This document shows positions 1 to 7,572 of a stretch of DNA of 10,557 bases, in pieces. Position 1 is the stretch's first letter; each line of letters begins with the position of its first letter. Position numbers and translations under genes: made by a program. Source of the stretch: Sulfurovum sp. (lineage in GTDB: Bacteria > Campylobacterota > Campylobacteria > Campylobacterales > Sulfurovaceae). The notes under the pieces are model-generated. The model searched no databases, was not told the DNA's origin, and saw nothing but the letters and a program-made list of their open reading frames with translations. The stretch is taken from NCBI GenBank assembly GCA_026193735.1, contig JAPHUJ010000313.1, positions 1-10,557 on the forward strand, in the 5' to 3' direction.

Positions 1-2
1 AC

Positions 3-1274
3 TTGGAAGTTATATGGCATCCATGTACACAAATGAAAGATCATGAAACCTTACCGCTTGTTCCGATCAAGTCTGGGAAAGGTGTGTATCTTTATGATTT
101 TGATGGCAATCATTACATCGATGCAGTCAGTTCTTGGTGGGTGAATCTTTTTGGTCATGCCAATGAACGTATAAACAACAAAGTTAAAGCACAACTTGAC
201 ACACTGGAGCATGTGCTTCTGGCAGGATTCACACATGAGCCTGCTATAGAACTTGCACATAAACTTGTAAATCTCACGCCTAAAGATCTGGCAAAAGTAT
301 TTTATGTTGACAATGGTTCTTCTGCCGTAGAAGCAGCATTAAAAATGAGCTATCATTATCATTTAAACAGAGGGAAACGTAAACCTCTTTTCCTCTCACT
401 GACAAACTCTTATCATGGAGAGACGATAGGTGCACTGAGTGTAGGAGATGTCGGGCTCTATAAAGAAACATATGAACCACTGCTTATAGCCAATATGCAG
501 GTACCCGTACCAGAGGATCAAAGCATTGAGGCTGCAAATGAAGCATTGACTTTTTTAGAAGAAGTTTTGAAAGATAAAGCAGATGAGATAGCGGCCTTTA
601 TCATTGAACCGCTTATACAGGGAGCAGGGGGAATGCACATGTATCACCCGATGTATCTTTCAGGGGCAAGAGCGTTGACCCAAAAATACAATGTACATCT
701 CATTGCAGATGAAATTATGACTGGGTTTGGTCGTACAGGAAAGATGTTTGCATGTGAATATGCAGATATATCTCCTGATTTTATGACACTTTCTAAAGGT
801 TTGACGGGTGGTTATTTGCCTCTTTCTGTCGTAATGACAACCAATGATGTTTATCAGGCTTTTTATTGTGACTATAATGAGTATAAAGCTTTTTTACATT
901 CTCATAGTTATACAGGGAATCCTTTGGCCTGTGCTGCGGCATTGGCGACTTTGGAGATATTTGAACAAAATGATATTTTAGGTGAAAATGAGAAGAAAAG
1001 TCTATACATCAAAGAGAATCTGGAAAAGTTTTCTGCGTTATCCAATGTAAAAGAGATACGACAGCAGGGTATGGTCACCGCTATAGAGTTAAAGGGTTAT
1101 GAGGCAACTGAGCGTATAGGATTAAAGATCTATGAATATGCTTTAACGCAAGGAGTGTTGCTCAGACCATTGGGACATGTGATCTATTTTATGCCGCCGT
1201 ATGTCATCTCTTATGAAGAGATAGACAAGATGATAGAGGTTGCATATGAAGGGGTAAAAAAGGTAGCTAAATAA
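3..1274 (+). CDS. bioA: Adenosylmethionine-8-amino-7-oxononanoate aminotransferase (5'-partial)
   Basis: This is the PLP-dependent class III aminotransferase that converts 8-amino-7-oxononanoate to 7,8-diaminopelargonate using S-adenosylmethionine as amino donor, a cytoplasmic step of biotin synthesis. Counting from the TTG at position 3, the landmarks in order are WHPCTQM (5-11), SSWWVN (43-48), the PLP phosphate loop DNGSSAVEAA (103-112), SYHGE (136-140), the PLP-ring aspartate in ADE (D236), the Schiff-base lysine in LSKGLTGG (K265), HSYTGNPLA (301-309) and LLRPLG with the likely substrate-binding arginine R388. The reading frame is open to the window edge and the family normally has about ten more residues before the WHP motif. 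Position 3 is therefore probably an internal leucine codon and the true start lies outside. The position of E. coli Tyr17 (HPYTSM) is a cysteine (C8) here. The gene converges on the Sel1-repeat gene, with only 2 bp between the stops. Confidence 0.93.
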   Translation: MEVIWHPCTQMKDHETLPLVPIKSGKGVYLYDFDGNHYIDAVSSWWVNLFGHANERINNKVKAQLDTLEHVLLAGFTHEPAIELAHKLVNLTPKDLAKVFYVDNGSSAVEAALKMSYHYHLNRGKRKPLFLSLTNSYHGETIGALSVGDVGLYKETYEPLLIANMQVPVPEDQSIEAANEALTFLEEVLKDKADEIAAFIIEPLIQGAGGMHMYHPMYLSGARALTQKYNVHLIADEIMTGFGRTGKMFACEYADISPDFMTLSKGLTGGYLPLSVVMTTNDVYQAFYCDYNEYKAFLHSHSYTGNPLACAAALATLEIFEQNDILGENEKKSLYIKENLEKFSALSNVKEIRQQGMVTAIELKGYEATERIGLKIYEYALTQGVLLRPLGHVIYFMPPYVISYEEIDKMIEVAYEGVKKVAK

Positions 1275-1276
1275 GT

Positions 1277-2503
1277 TTACCTTTTAAAGAAACCACGATT
1301 TTGTTTTTTTAAGCGGATATAATGATTTTTTGCTCTTTTGATGCCAAGATCCATCGCTTCTTTGTAAAATTGTTCTGCCTTTTTTTTGTCTTTCTTTATA
1401 CCTATACCATGTTCATAAAATTGAGCTAGATCACAAAGTGATTCAGGATAGTCTTCCATAGCCAAACTATACATTTTCGTAAATGCTTCGGGTATATTTT
1501 GGGTTAATAAAACACCCCTATAAAGTTCTCTAGCTAACATGAAATGTGCAAATTTTGATTCTGTGGCAGCACAGACGAGTAATAATTGTACTGCTTCAGA
1601 CGCGTTTGTTTCTTCACTAAGATTTTTGATAGTGTCCAGGGTTTCTTCTATCTCTTCTTCCGTATAGCCTTCCTGACTTATTTTTCTTAACAGGTTTTCA
1701 ACAGAATCAAATTTTTCGTATGTCTTTTCTATAGGCGGATATTGTTTTTTCATACTAATGAGTTTTTGCGCAATATAAGGGATAGCTTTATATTGTGATG
1801 GATGTATCTTTTCCTGCATGTTTAAAGAAGGTTTTAGTTCTTTAAAAGGATCGTTCTTGATAAAACTATCATTTTCTAGTATTGTTGTTTCTTCTGTTGG
1901 TGGTTCTTCTTCATTCGTGATTTCTTTTTTTACCGTTTCTATTTTCACTGTTTCTTCAGTATCAAAAAAAGTATCTTTAGGGATGTTACTGGTATCAATA
2001 GACTGTTTATCTCCTGCTTTTGAATACTCAAAGAATGTATCTTGTGAAGGATGTGCAACCTCTAGTTTAATGTTATCTGTCAGTACATTATCAACATCAA
2101 TATTGAGTAGAGCTTCAAAATCAACAGAATTTGTTTCTTTAGATTTTACTGGAAGTTCGTCAATAAAAAAATCATTAATATTAATCTCTTGTAATTTTTG
2201 CTGTGAGTCTGAAGTTATAAAAAGATCGAATTCATCTATGATAGCCTGATCTTCTGCAGCCATGATTGTTTGCGCTTTTTGAGAAGTCCTTTGTAGTATG
2301 TTTTCTGTAGGTGCTTCTATATATCGGTTGATAAGCCCTTGTGCCTGTCCATAGTTTTCAGCCTGGATCATGGTGATGATCTCTTGAATTTTCTCATCGG
2401 TTTTAAGTAGTCCTAGCTTTAAAACCTGAAGTTGTATGGTCTCAACATCAGTGATGGAAATAGCATGGTTAATGATACTTAATCTTTTTTTCGTCTGATT
2501 CAT
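1277..2503 (-). CDS. Sel1-like repeat protein with long acidic linker
   Basis: This is a 408-residue protein of unknown specific function. It has no signal peptide or membrane segment, so it is probably cytoplasmic. Residues 1-95 look helical. Residues 100-235 form an acidic, Ser/Thr-rich, probably disordered stretch containing the near-repeats QDTFFEYSK (154-162) and KDTFFDTEE (176-184). Residues 240-300 are again helical and charged. The C-terminus (about 302-397) carries Sel1-type helical repeats; the clearest is LCDLAQFYEHGIGIKKDKKKAEQFYKEA (positions 356-383 in one-letter order), preceded by a degenerate copy around 318-350. Such repeats usually mediate protein-protein contacts. The start is supported by AGGAT at 2515-2511, 7 nt before the ATG, and a TATACT -10 lies just upstream. 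It is a scaffold or adaptor by family inference only; no partner can be named from the sequence. Confidence 0.75.
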   Translation of the reverse strand: MNQTKKRLSIINHAISITDVETIQLQVLKLGLLKTDEKIQEIITMIQAENYGQAQGLINRYIEAPTENILQRTSQKAQTIMAAEDQAIIDEFDLFITSDSQQKLQEININDFFIDELPVKSKETNSVDFEALLNIDVDNVLTDNIKLEVAHPSQDTFFEYSKAGDKQSIDTSNIPKDTFFDTEETVKIETVKKEITNEEEPPTEETTILENDSFIKNDPFKELKPSLNMQEKIHPSQYKAIPYIAQKLISMKKQYPPIEKTYEKFDSVENLLRKISQEGYTEEEIEETLDTIKNLSEETNASEAVQLLLVCAATESKFAHFMLARELYRGVLLTQNIPEAFTKMYSLAMEDYPESLCDLAQFYEHGIGIKKDKKKAEQFYKEAMDLGIKRAKNHYIRLKKQNRGFFKR

Positions 2504-2536
2504 ATCAGTTATCCTGTATTAGGTTATATACGAAGG

Positions 2537-2542
2537 AGTATA
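2537..2542 (-). promoter_or_regulatory. Candidate -10 element (TATACT) for the Sel1-repeat gene
   Basis: Read on the minus strand the 100-bp gap between the two left-hand minus-strand genes contains TTTTGTTATACT, a 5/6 match to the -10 consensus. It would start transcription near 2530, leaving a leader of about 27 nt before the ATG at 2503. I see no matching -35 at 17 bp, which is common for vegetative promoters in Campylobacterota. The element lies inside a small inverted repeat (GTTATA at 2523-2528, TATAAC at 2539-2544). It suggests the Sel1 gene can be transcribed separately from the aldolase-like gene. Confidence 0.4.
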
Positions 2543-2603
2543 ACAAAAGTATGCTTTACAGAAGTGTTGACACATGATACATGACAATAAGCTGGATTGT
2601 GCT

Positions 2604-3179
2604 CTAAAGATTTGCGGATAAAGCCAGTAATCTGCATGAGTTCTCCAAAATAGAGATCTTTTTTGCCATTTCCGTGATGTCTCTGTCGTAAGAGATAAGA
2701 CCAAAACCTTTGATAAGAAGTAAGTGTGTGTCGTGTTTTTGAAAAAATTGTGGTATCTCGTAAGGTGCACGTTCGAGCCAGTCATCTATATTTTTTGGAT
2801 CGTATACGATGATCTCACCTAAGACTTTTCGTCCAAAGTAATCCTGAGGAGAGACTTTCCCATGTTTGAGTGAATATGCAGTTGCATATGGAGGCATGGT
2901 ATAACAAATGTATTTTGCATTTGGGATGGTCTCATAGATATGTTCATGTATGTGTACGTCTGAGTTTGCCATACTCCAACGATAGTCTCTTTTATGACAA
3001 TCGAGTCTTACAAGTGAATCTTCTGTGATTTCATTCAAGATCATATCTTTAGAGTTGATGATAAATCCACTGGCACTTATCCTTGCAGATATGGACCCAT
3101 GATATACACCAAAGAAGTTTTTGTTAAACAAAGAGAGTGAAACATGTTTAATGTCCTCGATGAGATGTTTATCTACCAT
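2604..3179 (-). CDS. Class II aldolase/adducin-fold protein, zinc site lost
   Basis: This is a 191-residue protein of the class II aldolase/adducin family, close to the length of bacterial fuculose- and rhamnulose-phosphate aldolases. The fold signature is clear: FGVYHGSISARI (23-34, the family's G-N-I-S-A-R phosphate loop), ANSDVHIHEHIY (71-82), IPNAKY followed by PPYATAYS (85-103), and LLLIKGFGLIS (153-163). Against the fuculose-1-phosphate aldolase pattern, the H-x-H zinc ligands are Y93 and M95, the third zinc histidine is F159, and the catalytic glutamate is an aspartate (D74). The classical zinc-dependent aldol chemistry is therefore unlikely, and the protein may bind a ligand or act as a structural or regulatory partner. 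The start has an AAAGG ribosome site about 8 nt upstream and a TATAAT -10 beyond it. It is divergent from rsmH. Confidence 0.8.
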   Translation of the reverse strand: MVDKHLIEDIKHVSLSLFNKNFFGVYHGSISARISASGFIINSKDMILNEITEDSLVRLDCHKRDYRWSMANSDVHIHEHIYETIPNAKYICYTMPPYATAYSLKHGKVSPQDYFGRKVLGEIIVYDPKNIDDWLERAPYEIPQFFQKHDTHLLLIKGFGLISYDRDITEMAKKISILENSCRLLALSANL

Positions 3180-3210
3180 GCGGGTAACCTTTAGTTAGGA
3201 ATATTTTGGT

Positions 3211-3216
3211 ATTATA
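3211..3216 (-). promoter_or_regulatory. Candidate -10 element (TATAAT) for the aldolase-like gene
   Basis: The 78-bp divergent spacer between the aldolase-like gene and rsmH reads GATATAATACC on the minus strand, a perfect TATAAT. A start near 3204 would give a leader of about 25 nt containing the AAAGG ribosome site. No -35 hexamer is visible; the upstream DNA is an A/T-rich tract. For rsmH on the + strand the same spacer offers only weaker elements (TATTAT at 3210-3215, TAAAAT at 3221-3226), and I do not choose between them. Confidence 0.45.
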
Positions 3217-3257
3217 TCATTAAAATAATTCAAAATATTATGCAATGAAGGAAACCT

Positions 3258-4181
3258 GTGAAAACACCTCATATACCTGTACTTTTAAATGAAGTGTTGG
3301 AAAGTTTTAAAGATGTTGGTGAGGGTTACTTTGTTGACTGTACGCTTGGGTATGCCGGACATAGTTCTGAAATGTTAGCCAAGTATGAAGGGTTGAAACA
3401 TATAGGAATAGATAGAGATGATGAGGCATTGGCGTTTTCTAAAAAACGTTTAGCCCCTTACGAAGGGCGAAGTACGCTTTACAAGGGTACTTTTGCAACA
3501 GTGTTCCCTACATTAAAAGAAGCTCCCATTGTGGCAGTATTGGCTGACTTTGGCGTCTCATCTTTACAGCTGGATAAAAAAGACAGAGGTTTTTCTTTTA
3601 CGTCTGATACACTGGATATGCGTATGGATGCAAATGCTGAACTCTCTGCATATGAAGTGATCAATACATACACTAAAGAGAAACTGGAATATATTTTTGA
3701 TGCATATGGTGAAGTACGTTCGTTCAAAAAATTGGCCTCTGCCGTAGTGGAAGCCAGAACACAGGCGCCCATTAACTCTGCGAATGAGTTAAGCGAAATT
3801 GCTAAAACAGTCATCCCCGCAGGAGGGAAGATACACCCTGCGACTTTGATGTTTCAAGCTATCCGTATAGAAGTGAACAATGAACTGGGTGAAATAGAAG
3901 GATTGCTGGATGCTTTGGAACAAAAGCATGTAAAAGGTGAAGTTATTTCTCTTATCTCTTTTCACTCTTTGGAAGACCGTTTGGTAAAGAACCGTTTCAA
4001 GAAATGGGCACAATCTTGTATCTGTGACCCTCAGGCAATGCGTTGTACCTGTGGTAAAAATCATGCTCTAGGCAAAGCATTTTCTTCTAAACCTACAACA
4101 GCAAGCAAAGAGGAACTCAAAGTAAACCCTCGAAGCAGGTCGGCAAAACTTAGAAGTTTCAGGTTTACAAAAGATGCCTAA
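3258..4181 (+). CDS. rsmH: 16S rRNA (cytosine(1402)-N(4))-methyltransferase RsmH
   Basis: RsmH (formerly MraW) methylates N4 of C1402 in the decoding centre of 16S rRNA using S-adenosylmethionine. The 307-residue length is typical. The N-terminal signature PHIPVLLNEVL (4-14) is followed by the SAM-binding loop VDCTLGYAGHS (26-36), the ribose-binding acidic residue in IGIDRD (49-54), LADFGVSSLQLD (95-106), DRGFSF and LDMRMD (109-124), ATLMFQAIRIEVNNEL (195-210) and the C-terminal SFHSLEDRLVKNRF (234-247). A CxC...CxC group (C254, C256, C263, C265) follows, as in many family members. The start is GTG, supported by AAGGAA at 3248-3253 and by the alignment of the first residues with the family. 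It heads the operon that continues with the ftsL-like gene, which begins 8 nt before the rsmH stop. This order is the conserved start of the division/cell-wall cluster in many bacteria. Confidence 0.97.
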   Translation: MKTPHIPVLLNEVLESFKDVGEGYFVDCTLGYAGHSSEMLAKYEGLKHIGIDRDDEALAFSKKRLAPYEGRSTLYKGTFATVFPTLKEAPIVAVLADFGVSSLQLDKKDRGFSFTSDTLDMRMDANAELSAYEVINTYTKEKLEYIFDAYGEVRSFKKLASAVVEARTQAPINSANELSEIAKTVIPAGGKIHPATLMFQAIRIEVNNELGEIEGLLDALEQKHVKGEVISLISFHSLEDRLVKNRFKKWAQSCICDPQAMRCTCGKNHALGKAFSSKPTTASKEELKVNPRSRSAKLRSFRFTKDA

Positions 4182-4440
4182 GCGTAAAAAGTCTAATCCA
4201 AATGGCGTTACTTTTGGTATGGTGATGGTCATTCTTATGTCTGTATCCATCATATTGATCCTGACAACGATTAAAATATATTTGAGTAATCAAATCTATT
4301 ATGAGAGTAAAGTTGTAAACAACATGAAAAGAGAAGTCTCAGTACTTAAAGCAGAGAAAGTAATGCTTGAACAAAGTGTAGAAGCATTAAAATTTAAAAA
4401 CAGGGTAACCGATACCATCTTTGCCATACAGGAAAACTAG
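4174..4440 (+). CDS. ftsL: FtsL-like cell division protein
   Basis: This is a small bitopic inner-membrane protein of 88 residues. It has a basic cytoplasmic head (MPKRKKSNPN), one membrane helix at about 12-35, and a periplasmic coiled coil at about 42-76 with leucine/isoleucine/valine spacing. This is the architecture of FtsL, which pairs with FtsB and FtsQ and helps activate septal peptidoglycan synthesis. Sequence conservation in FtsL is low, so the call rests on topology, size and position: it lies directly after rsmH, with its ATG inside the last codons of rsmH (8-nt overlap, translational coupling likely). A FtsB/DivIC-type protein would look similar, but the rsmH-adjacent position favours FtsL. 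It is shorter than E. coli FtsL (121 residues). The usual next gene, ftsI, is absent; an RND exporter follows after 18 nt. Confidence 0.75.
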   Translation: MPKRKKSNPNGVTFGMVMVILMSVSIILILTTIKIYLSNQIYYESKVVNNMKREVSVLKAEKVMLEQSVEALKFKNRVTDTIFAIQEN

Positions 4441-4442
4441 TT

Positions 4443-4469
4443 ATGAGAATGCAAAATTATGATACGTAG
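4443..4469 (+). other. Possible 8-codon leader ORF overlapping the RND start
   Basis: Positions 4443-4469 read as a short frame MRMQNYDT followed by TAG. It has the best ribosome binding site of the junction, AGGAA at 4430-4434, 8 nt before its ATG. Its stop lies just downstream of the exporter ATG at 4459 in another frame, so terminating ribosomes could reinitiate there. The exporter start has no Shine-Dalgarno at normal distance, and an in-frame TGA at 4444-4446 prevents a further upstream start. The peptide itself has no recognisable features, so the frame could still be chance. Confidence 0.35.
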
Positions 4470-7400
4470 TTTTATTCGTTTTGCAGTAGATAAACCTATT
4501 ATCAACCATATTCTGATGGTATTTATGTTGGTACTCTCAGTTTTTGCGTATCAGAATATTGCCAAAGAGATATTCCCTCCTTCTACACTTGACATGATAT
4601 CTGTGCAAGGTGGTTATGTGGGTACAAGTGCTGACGTACTGGACAAAATGGTTGTCTCAAGCATAGAAGATGAACTGAAAAGTCTCTCAGAGATAGATAC
4701 GATCTATACGACCATTCAAAACGGAAGTTTCACTATTCAAGCAGATATCAAAACAGGTAGTGATAAGCAGTTGGTACTCTCGGATGTGAAAGATATCATA
4801 TCAAAAACAAGACGAGACCTTCCTGCTGATATGGATGAACCTATTGCTCGAATTGTCGTGCACGAGTACCCTCTATTACTTGTAGCAGTTTCTGGAGATG
4901 TAGGTAAAAAAGTACTGATCGATGCAGCGGATGAACTTAAAAGTAAACTGGCACTCATTAACGATCTTAGCAGTATCGAGATACGTGGAGATACAGATGA
5001 AGAAGTGGTCATACAGTTGGACCAAAAAAAGTTAGATGCGTATGATCTGGATAAATCGTCAGTCTATCAGGCCATTTCAACTATTTCAAGTATTTTTCCT
5101 GCAGGTACATTGGATGGGCAAGGGGATCATCTTTATATCTCTACTATCAATGGTGAGAAGAATGCAAAAGCATTAGGGCAGACGTTACTTAGTGTAGGAG
5201 GCAAACGTTTACGTTTAGAAGATGTGGCTGAGGTCTATTATGGTCTGGGTGACCCTGTGCAAATATCACATTATAATAGTAAGGAGAACATCTCTTTAAA
5301 CATCAACAAAAGTAAAGAGGGTAATGCCATTGCTTTGAGTAAAGAGATACGAAAAATACTTACAGCATTTAATGAAAAATATGAAAATGTTAGATTTGAA
5401 GCCTATACAGATACTTCTATCTGGGTTAAGAATCGTTTGAATTTGGTTTCCTCTAACATTTTGTTTGGACTGATTTTGGTCTTTTTAGCACTCTTCTTAT
5501 CTGTCAATATGCGGATTGCCTGGGTGGTTGCCATAGGGATACCTGCAAGTTTTTTTATCACGCTTATAGTGATGGAAATGATAGGGTACAGTCTGAATAT
5601 GTTGACCTTACTTGGAGCACTCATCGCCCTTGGTATGTTGGTAGATGAAGCCATTGTGGTTGCAGAAAACATTTATAGACATATGGAGATGGGTAAGACT
5701 CCCAGAGATGCTGCTATAGAGGGTGCCATAGAGATGTTTCCTGCTGTACTTACTGCAACATTGACTACAGTCTTTGCCTTTTTACCACTACTGATCATGA
5801 GTGGAAAAATGGGAATGTTCATGAAGGTTTTACCGGTGATGATATCGGTACTTCTCATATCTTCTTTATTTGAAGCATTTTACTTTTTGCCACTGCATGC
5901 AAAAGAGTTTTTTTCTATGGGTACGTTTAAAAAAGAGAAACATGACGGAAGCTTTTGGAAAGGGTGGATAAGATGGTATGAGGGCTTCCTTGGGAAATTA
6001 TTATTGCATAAAAAACGTTCACTTGCCATTATATTGACACTCATTATATTGGGTACTTTTGGAATGGTAAAAATCACTAAGTTTCAGCTTTTCCCTGAGT
6101 TTGATGCGCAACAGGTTTATCTGAACGGGAAGATAAATATTAACAATGATCTGATTGATACCGAAGTCTATGTCACACAGATAGAAGAAGCGTTATTAGA
6201 AATACTAAACCCGGAGGAAATGGATTCTGTGACTTCCGTCATAGGATTTAAATTTAACAAAGATCAAAGTTTTGAGTTAGGTGAAAACTTGTTTCAAATC
6301 TTTATAAATCTCCACGAAAAAGCTCCGGAAAACTTCTTTGACAAGTATATCAACCCTGTGTTTTCTTTGGAGTATGACAATAGCGACATGATACGAAAAA
6401 GACTATCCCAAGACATCGCTAAAGAGATACAAGAACGCATTGTTGAAAAATTTAAAAAACTAGAAGTGAATGATAATAAACTCTATGAAGAATTTAATGT
6501 CTATGTACAGCAAGCGGGTATTGTAGGCAATGATGTCGAGATAGGGTTTGAACATGAAGACAGAGAAACAATGTTAGCTGCTATGAAAAAAGTGGAAGAG
6601 AAGCTTGCCAGCATCAAAGGGGTAGAAGATATCGCAGACAATGCCAATGAGGGAGAGAGAGAACTTAAGTTGCGTGTCAACGAGTATGGACAACAGTTAG
6701 GCTTTAGCGAAGGTTATGTGATATCTGTACTTAAAGGTGCTTTCCTCAAAGCCGAGTATGCAAAAATGTTCAATGAAGAAGGTCTTGTCCGTGTTAAGAT
6801 AGAAGATGCCTATAAACAGGATGCCTCAGCGATAGGAGCATTTAAACTCACAACACCGGATGGTGAGAGAGTGGTTAGACTCTCTGATGTATGTGACTTT
6901 ACTTACCAAAAGAGTTTTGTTAAAATATTTAAAGAAGATGGTGAAAAAATACGTTCACTTTTTGCAAGAGTGGAAAAAAAGGTGATCACTACGGTTGAAG
7001 TGATGGCACTGATAAAACCACTCTTGGATGAGATAAAAAATGAAGGGATCAAGATTGTCATTAAAGGTGAAGAGAAAGAGAATGCAAAGCTTCAAAAAGA
7101 GATGGGACAAGCATTACTTATCGCTCTTTTCCTCATCTTTATCACGCTTGTATGGATGTTTAACTCTTTTGTCCTGCCGCTTATCATACTTACCACGATA
7201 CCACTTTCTCTTTTTGGTGCTTTAGTTGGAACCAAACTGATGGGGATCCATATGACGATGCCAGGAATGATGGGCGTCATAGGACTTGCAGGTGTAGTAG
7301 TAAATGATGGACTCATCATGTTGGACTTTATCAAGGGAAGTAAAAATTATAGTGAGATACGGCAAAAAGCGGGGATGAGACTTCGTCCTATTTTACTTAC

Positions 7401-7572
7401 CTCTGTGACTACTGTTCTGGGCTTGTCATCTTTGATGTTCTTTGCTTCGGGGCAGGCGCTTATACTCCAACCTATGGCTATAAGTCTTGGTTTTGGTATT
7501 GCTTGGGCAACGGTCTTAAATCTCTATTATGTACCGTTGATGTATACGGTTATTTATAGAGTAAAGAATTAA
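4459..7572 (+). CDS. RND-family efflux transporter permease subunit (AcrB/HAE1-like)
   Basis: This is a 1037-residue inner-membrane proton-driven exporter of the resistance-nodulation-division superfamily, full length for the family. The pattern is the usual duplicated one: first helix at about 15-32, a periplasmic porter loop to about 328, helices to about 480, a second single helix at about 521-540, a second periplasmic loop to about 880, and the last helix group to 1033. Helix 4 carries LGMLVDEAIVVAENIYRH (391-408), so the paired proton-relay aspartates of AcrB are D396 and E397. Helix 10 carries GVVVNDGLIMLDF (945-957), with asparagine where AcrB has Lys940. These changes separate it from classical AcrB; the VND pattern recurs, from memory, in other uncharacterised RND subgroups. 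The substrate cannot be told. No adaptor or outer-membrane factor gene adjoins it. It lies 18 nt after the ftsL-like gene and probably shares its transcript. Its stop overlaps the convergent acyltransferase stop. Confidence 0.93.
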   Translation: MIRSFIRFAVDKPIINHILMVFMLVLSVFAYQNIAKEIFPPSTLDMISVQGGYVGTSADVLDKMVVSSIEDELKSLSEIDTIYTTIQNGSFTIQADIKTGSDKQLVLSDVKDIISKTRRDLPADMDEPIARIVVHEYPLLLVAVSGDVGKKVLIDAADELKSKLALINDLSSIEIRGDTDEEVVIQLDQKKLDAYDLDKSSVYQAISTISSIFPAGTLDGQGDHLYISTINGEKNAKALGQTLLSVGGKRLRLEDVAEVYYGLGDPVQISHYNSKENISLNINKSKEGNAIALSKEIRKILTAFNEKYENVRFEAYTDTSIWVKNRLNLVSSNILFGLILVFLALFLSVNMRIAWVVAIGIPASFFITLIVMEMIGYSLNMLTLLGALIALGMLVDEAIVVAENIYRHMEMGKTPRDAAIEGAIEMFPAVLTATLTTVFAFLPLLIMSGKMGMFMKVLPVMISVLLISSLFEAFYFLPLHAKEFFSMGTFKKEKHDGSFWKGWIRWYEGFLGKLLLHKKRSLAIILTLIILGTFGMVKITKFQLFPEFDAQQVYLNGKININNDLIDTEVYVTQIEEALLEILNPEEMDSVTSVIGFKFNKDQSFELGENLFQIFINLHEKAPENFFDKYINPVFSLEYDNSDMIRKRLSQDIAKEIQERIVEKFKKLEVNDNKLYEEFNVYVQQAGIVGNDVEIGFEHEDRETMLAAMKKVEEKLASIKGVEDIADNANEGERELKLRVNEYGQQLGFSEGYVISVLKGAFLKAEYAKMFNEEGLVRVKIEDAYKQDASAIGAFKLTTPDGERVVRLSDVCDFTYQKSFVKIFKEDGEKIRSLFARVEKKVITTVEVMALIKPLLDEIKNEGIKIVIKGEEKENAKLQKEMGQALLIALFLIFITLVWMFNSFVLPLIILTTIPLSLFGALVGTKLMGIHMTMPGMMGVIGLAGVVVNDGLIMLDFIKGSKNYSEIRQKAGMRLRPILLTSVTTVLGLSSLMFFASGQALILQPMAISLGFGIAWATVLNLYYVPLMYTVIYRVKN

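Noticed and set aside
1818-2249. A 143-codon + strand open frame, very rich in serine, valine and phenylalanine
   Set aside because: It is antisense to the acidic linker of the Sel1-repeat gene; its composition is what the complement of Glu/Thr/Lys codons gives, and it has no family resemblance.
2523-2544. Inverted repeat GTTATA/TATAAC as an operator or terminator
   Set aside because: The arms are only 6 bp and AT-rich with a 10-bp loop and no following T run; it coincides with the -10 element and is easily chance.
2567-2572. TTGACA on the + strand as a -35 box
   Set aside because: It would drive transcription antisense into the aldolase-like gene, and nothing on the + strand needs it; no well-placed -10 follows.
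2519-2785. An 88-codon minus-strand open frame across the end of the aldolase-like gene
   Set aside because: It overlaps the well-supported aldolase-like gene in another frame and extends into the spacer without recognisable domain content.
3479-4064. Minus-strand open frames opposite rsmH
   Set aside because: They are fully covered by the unmistakable rsmH coding sequence and show no start signals or domains.
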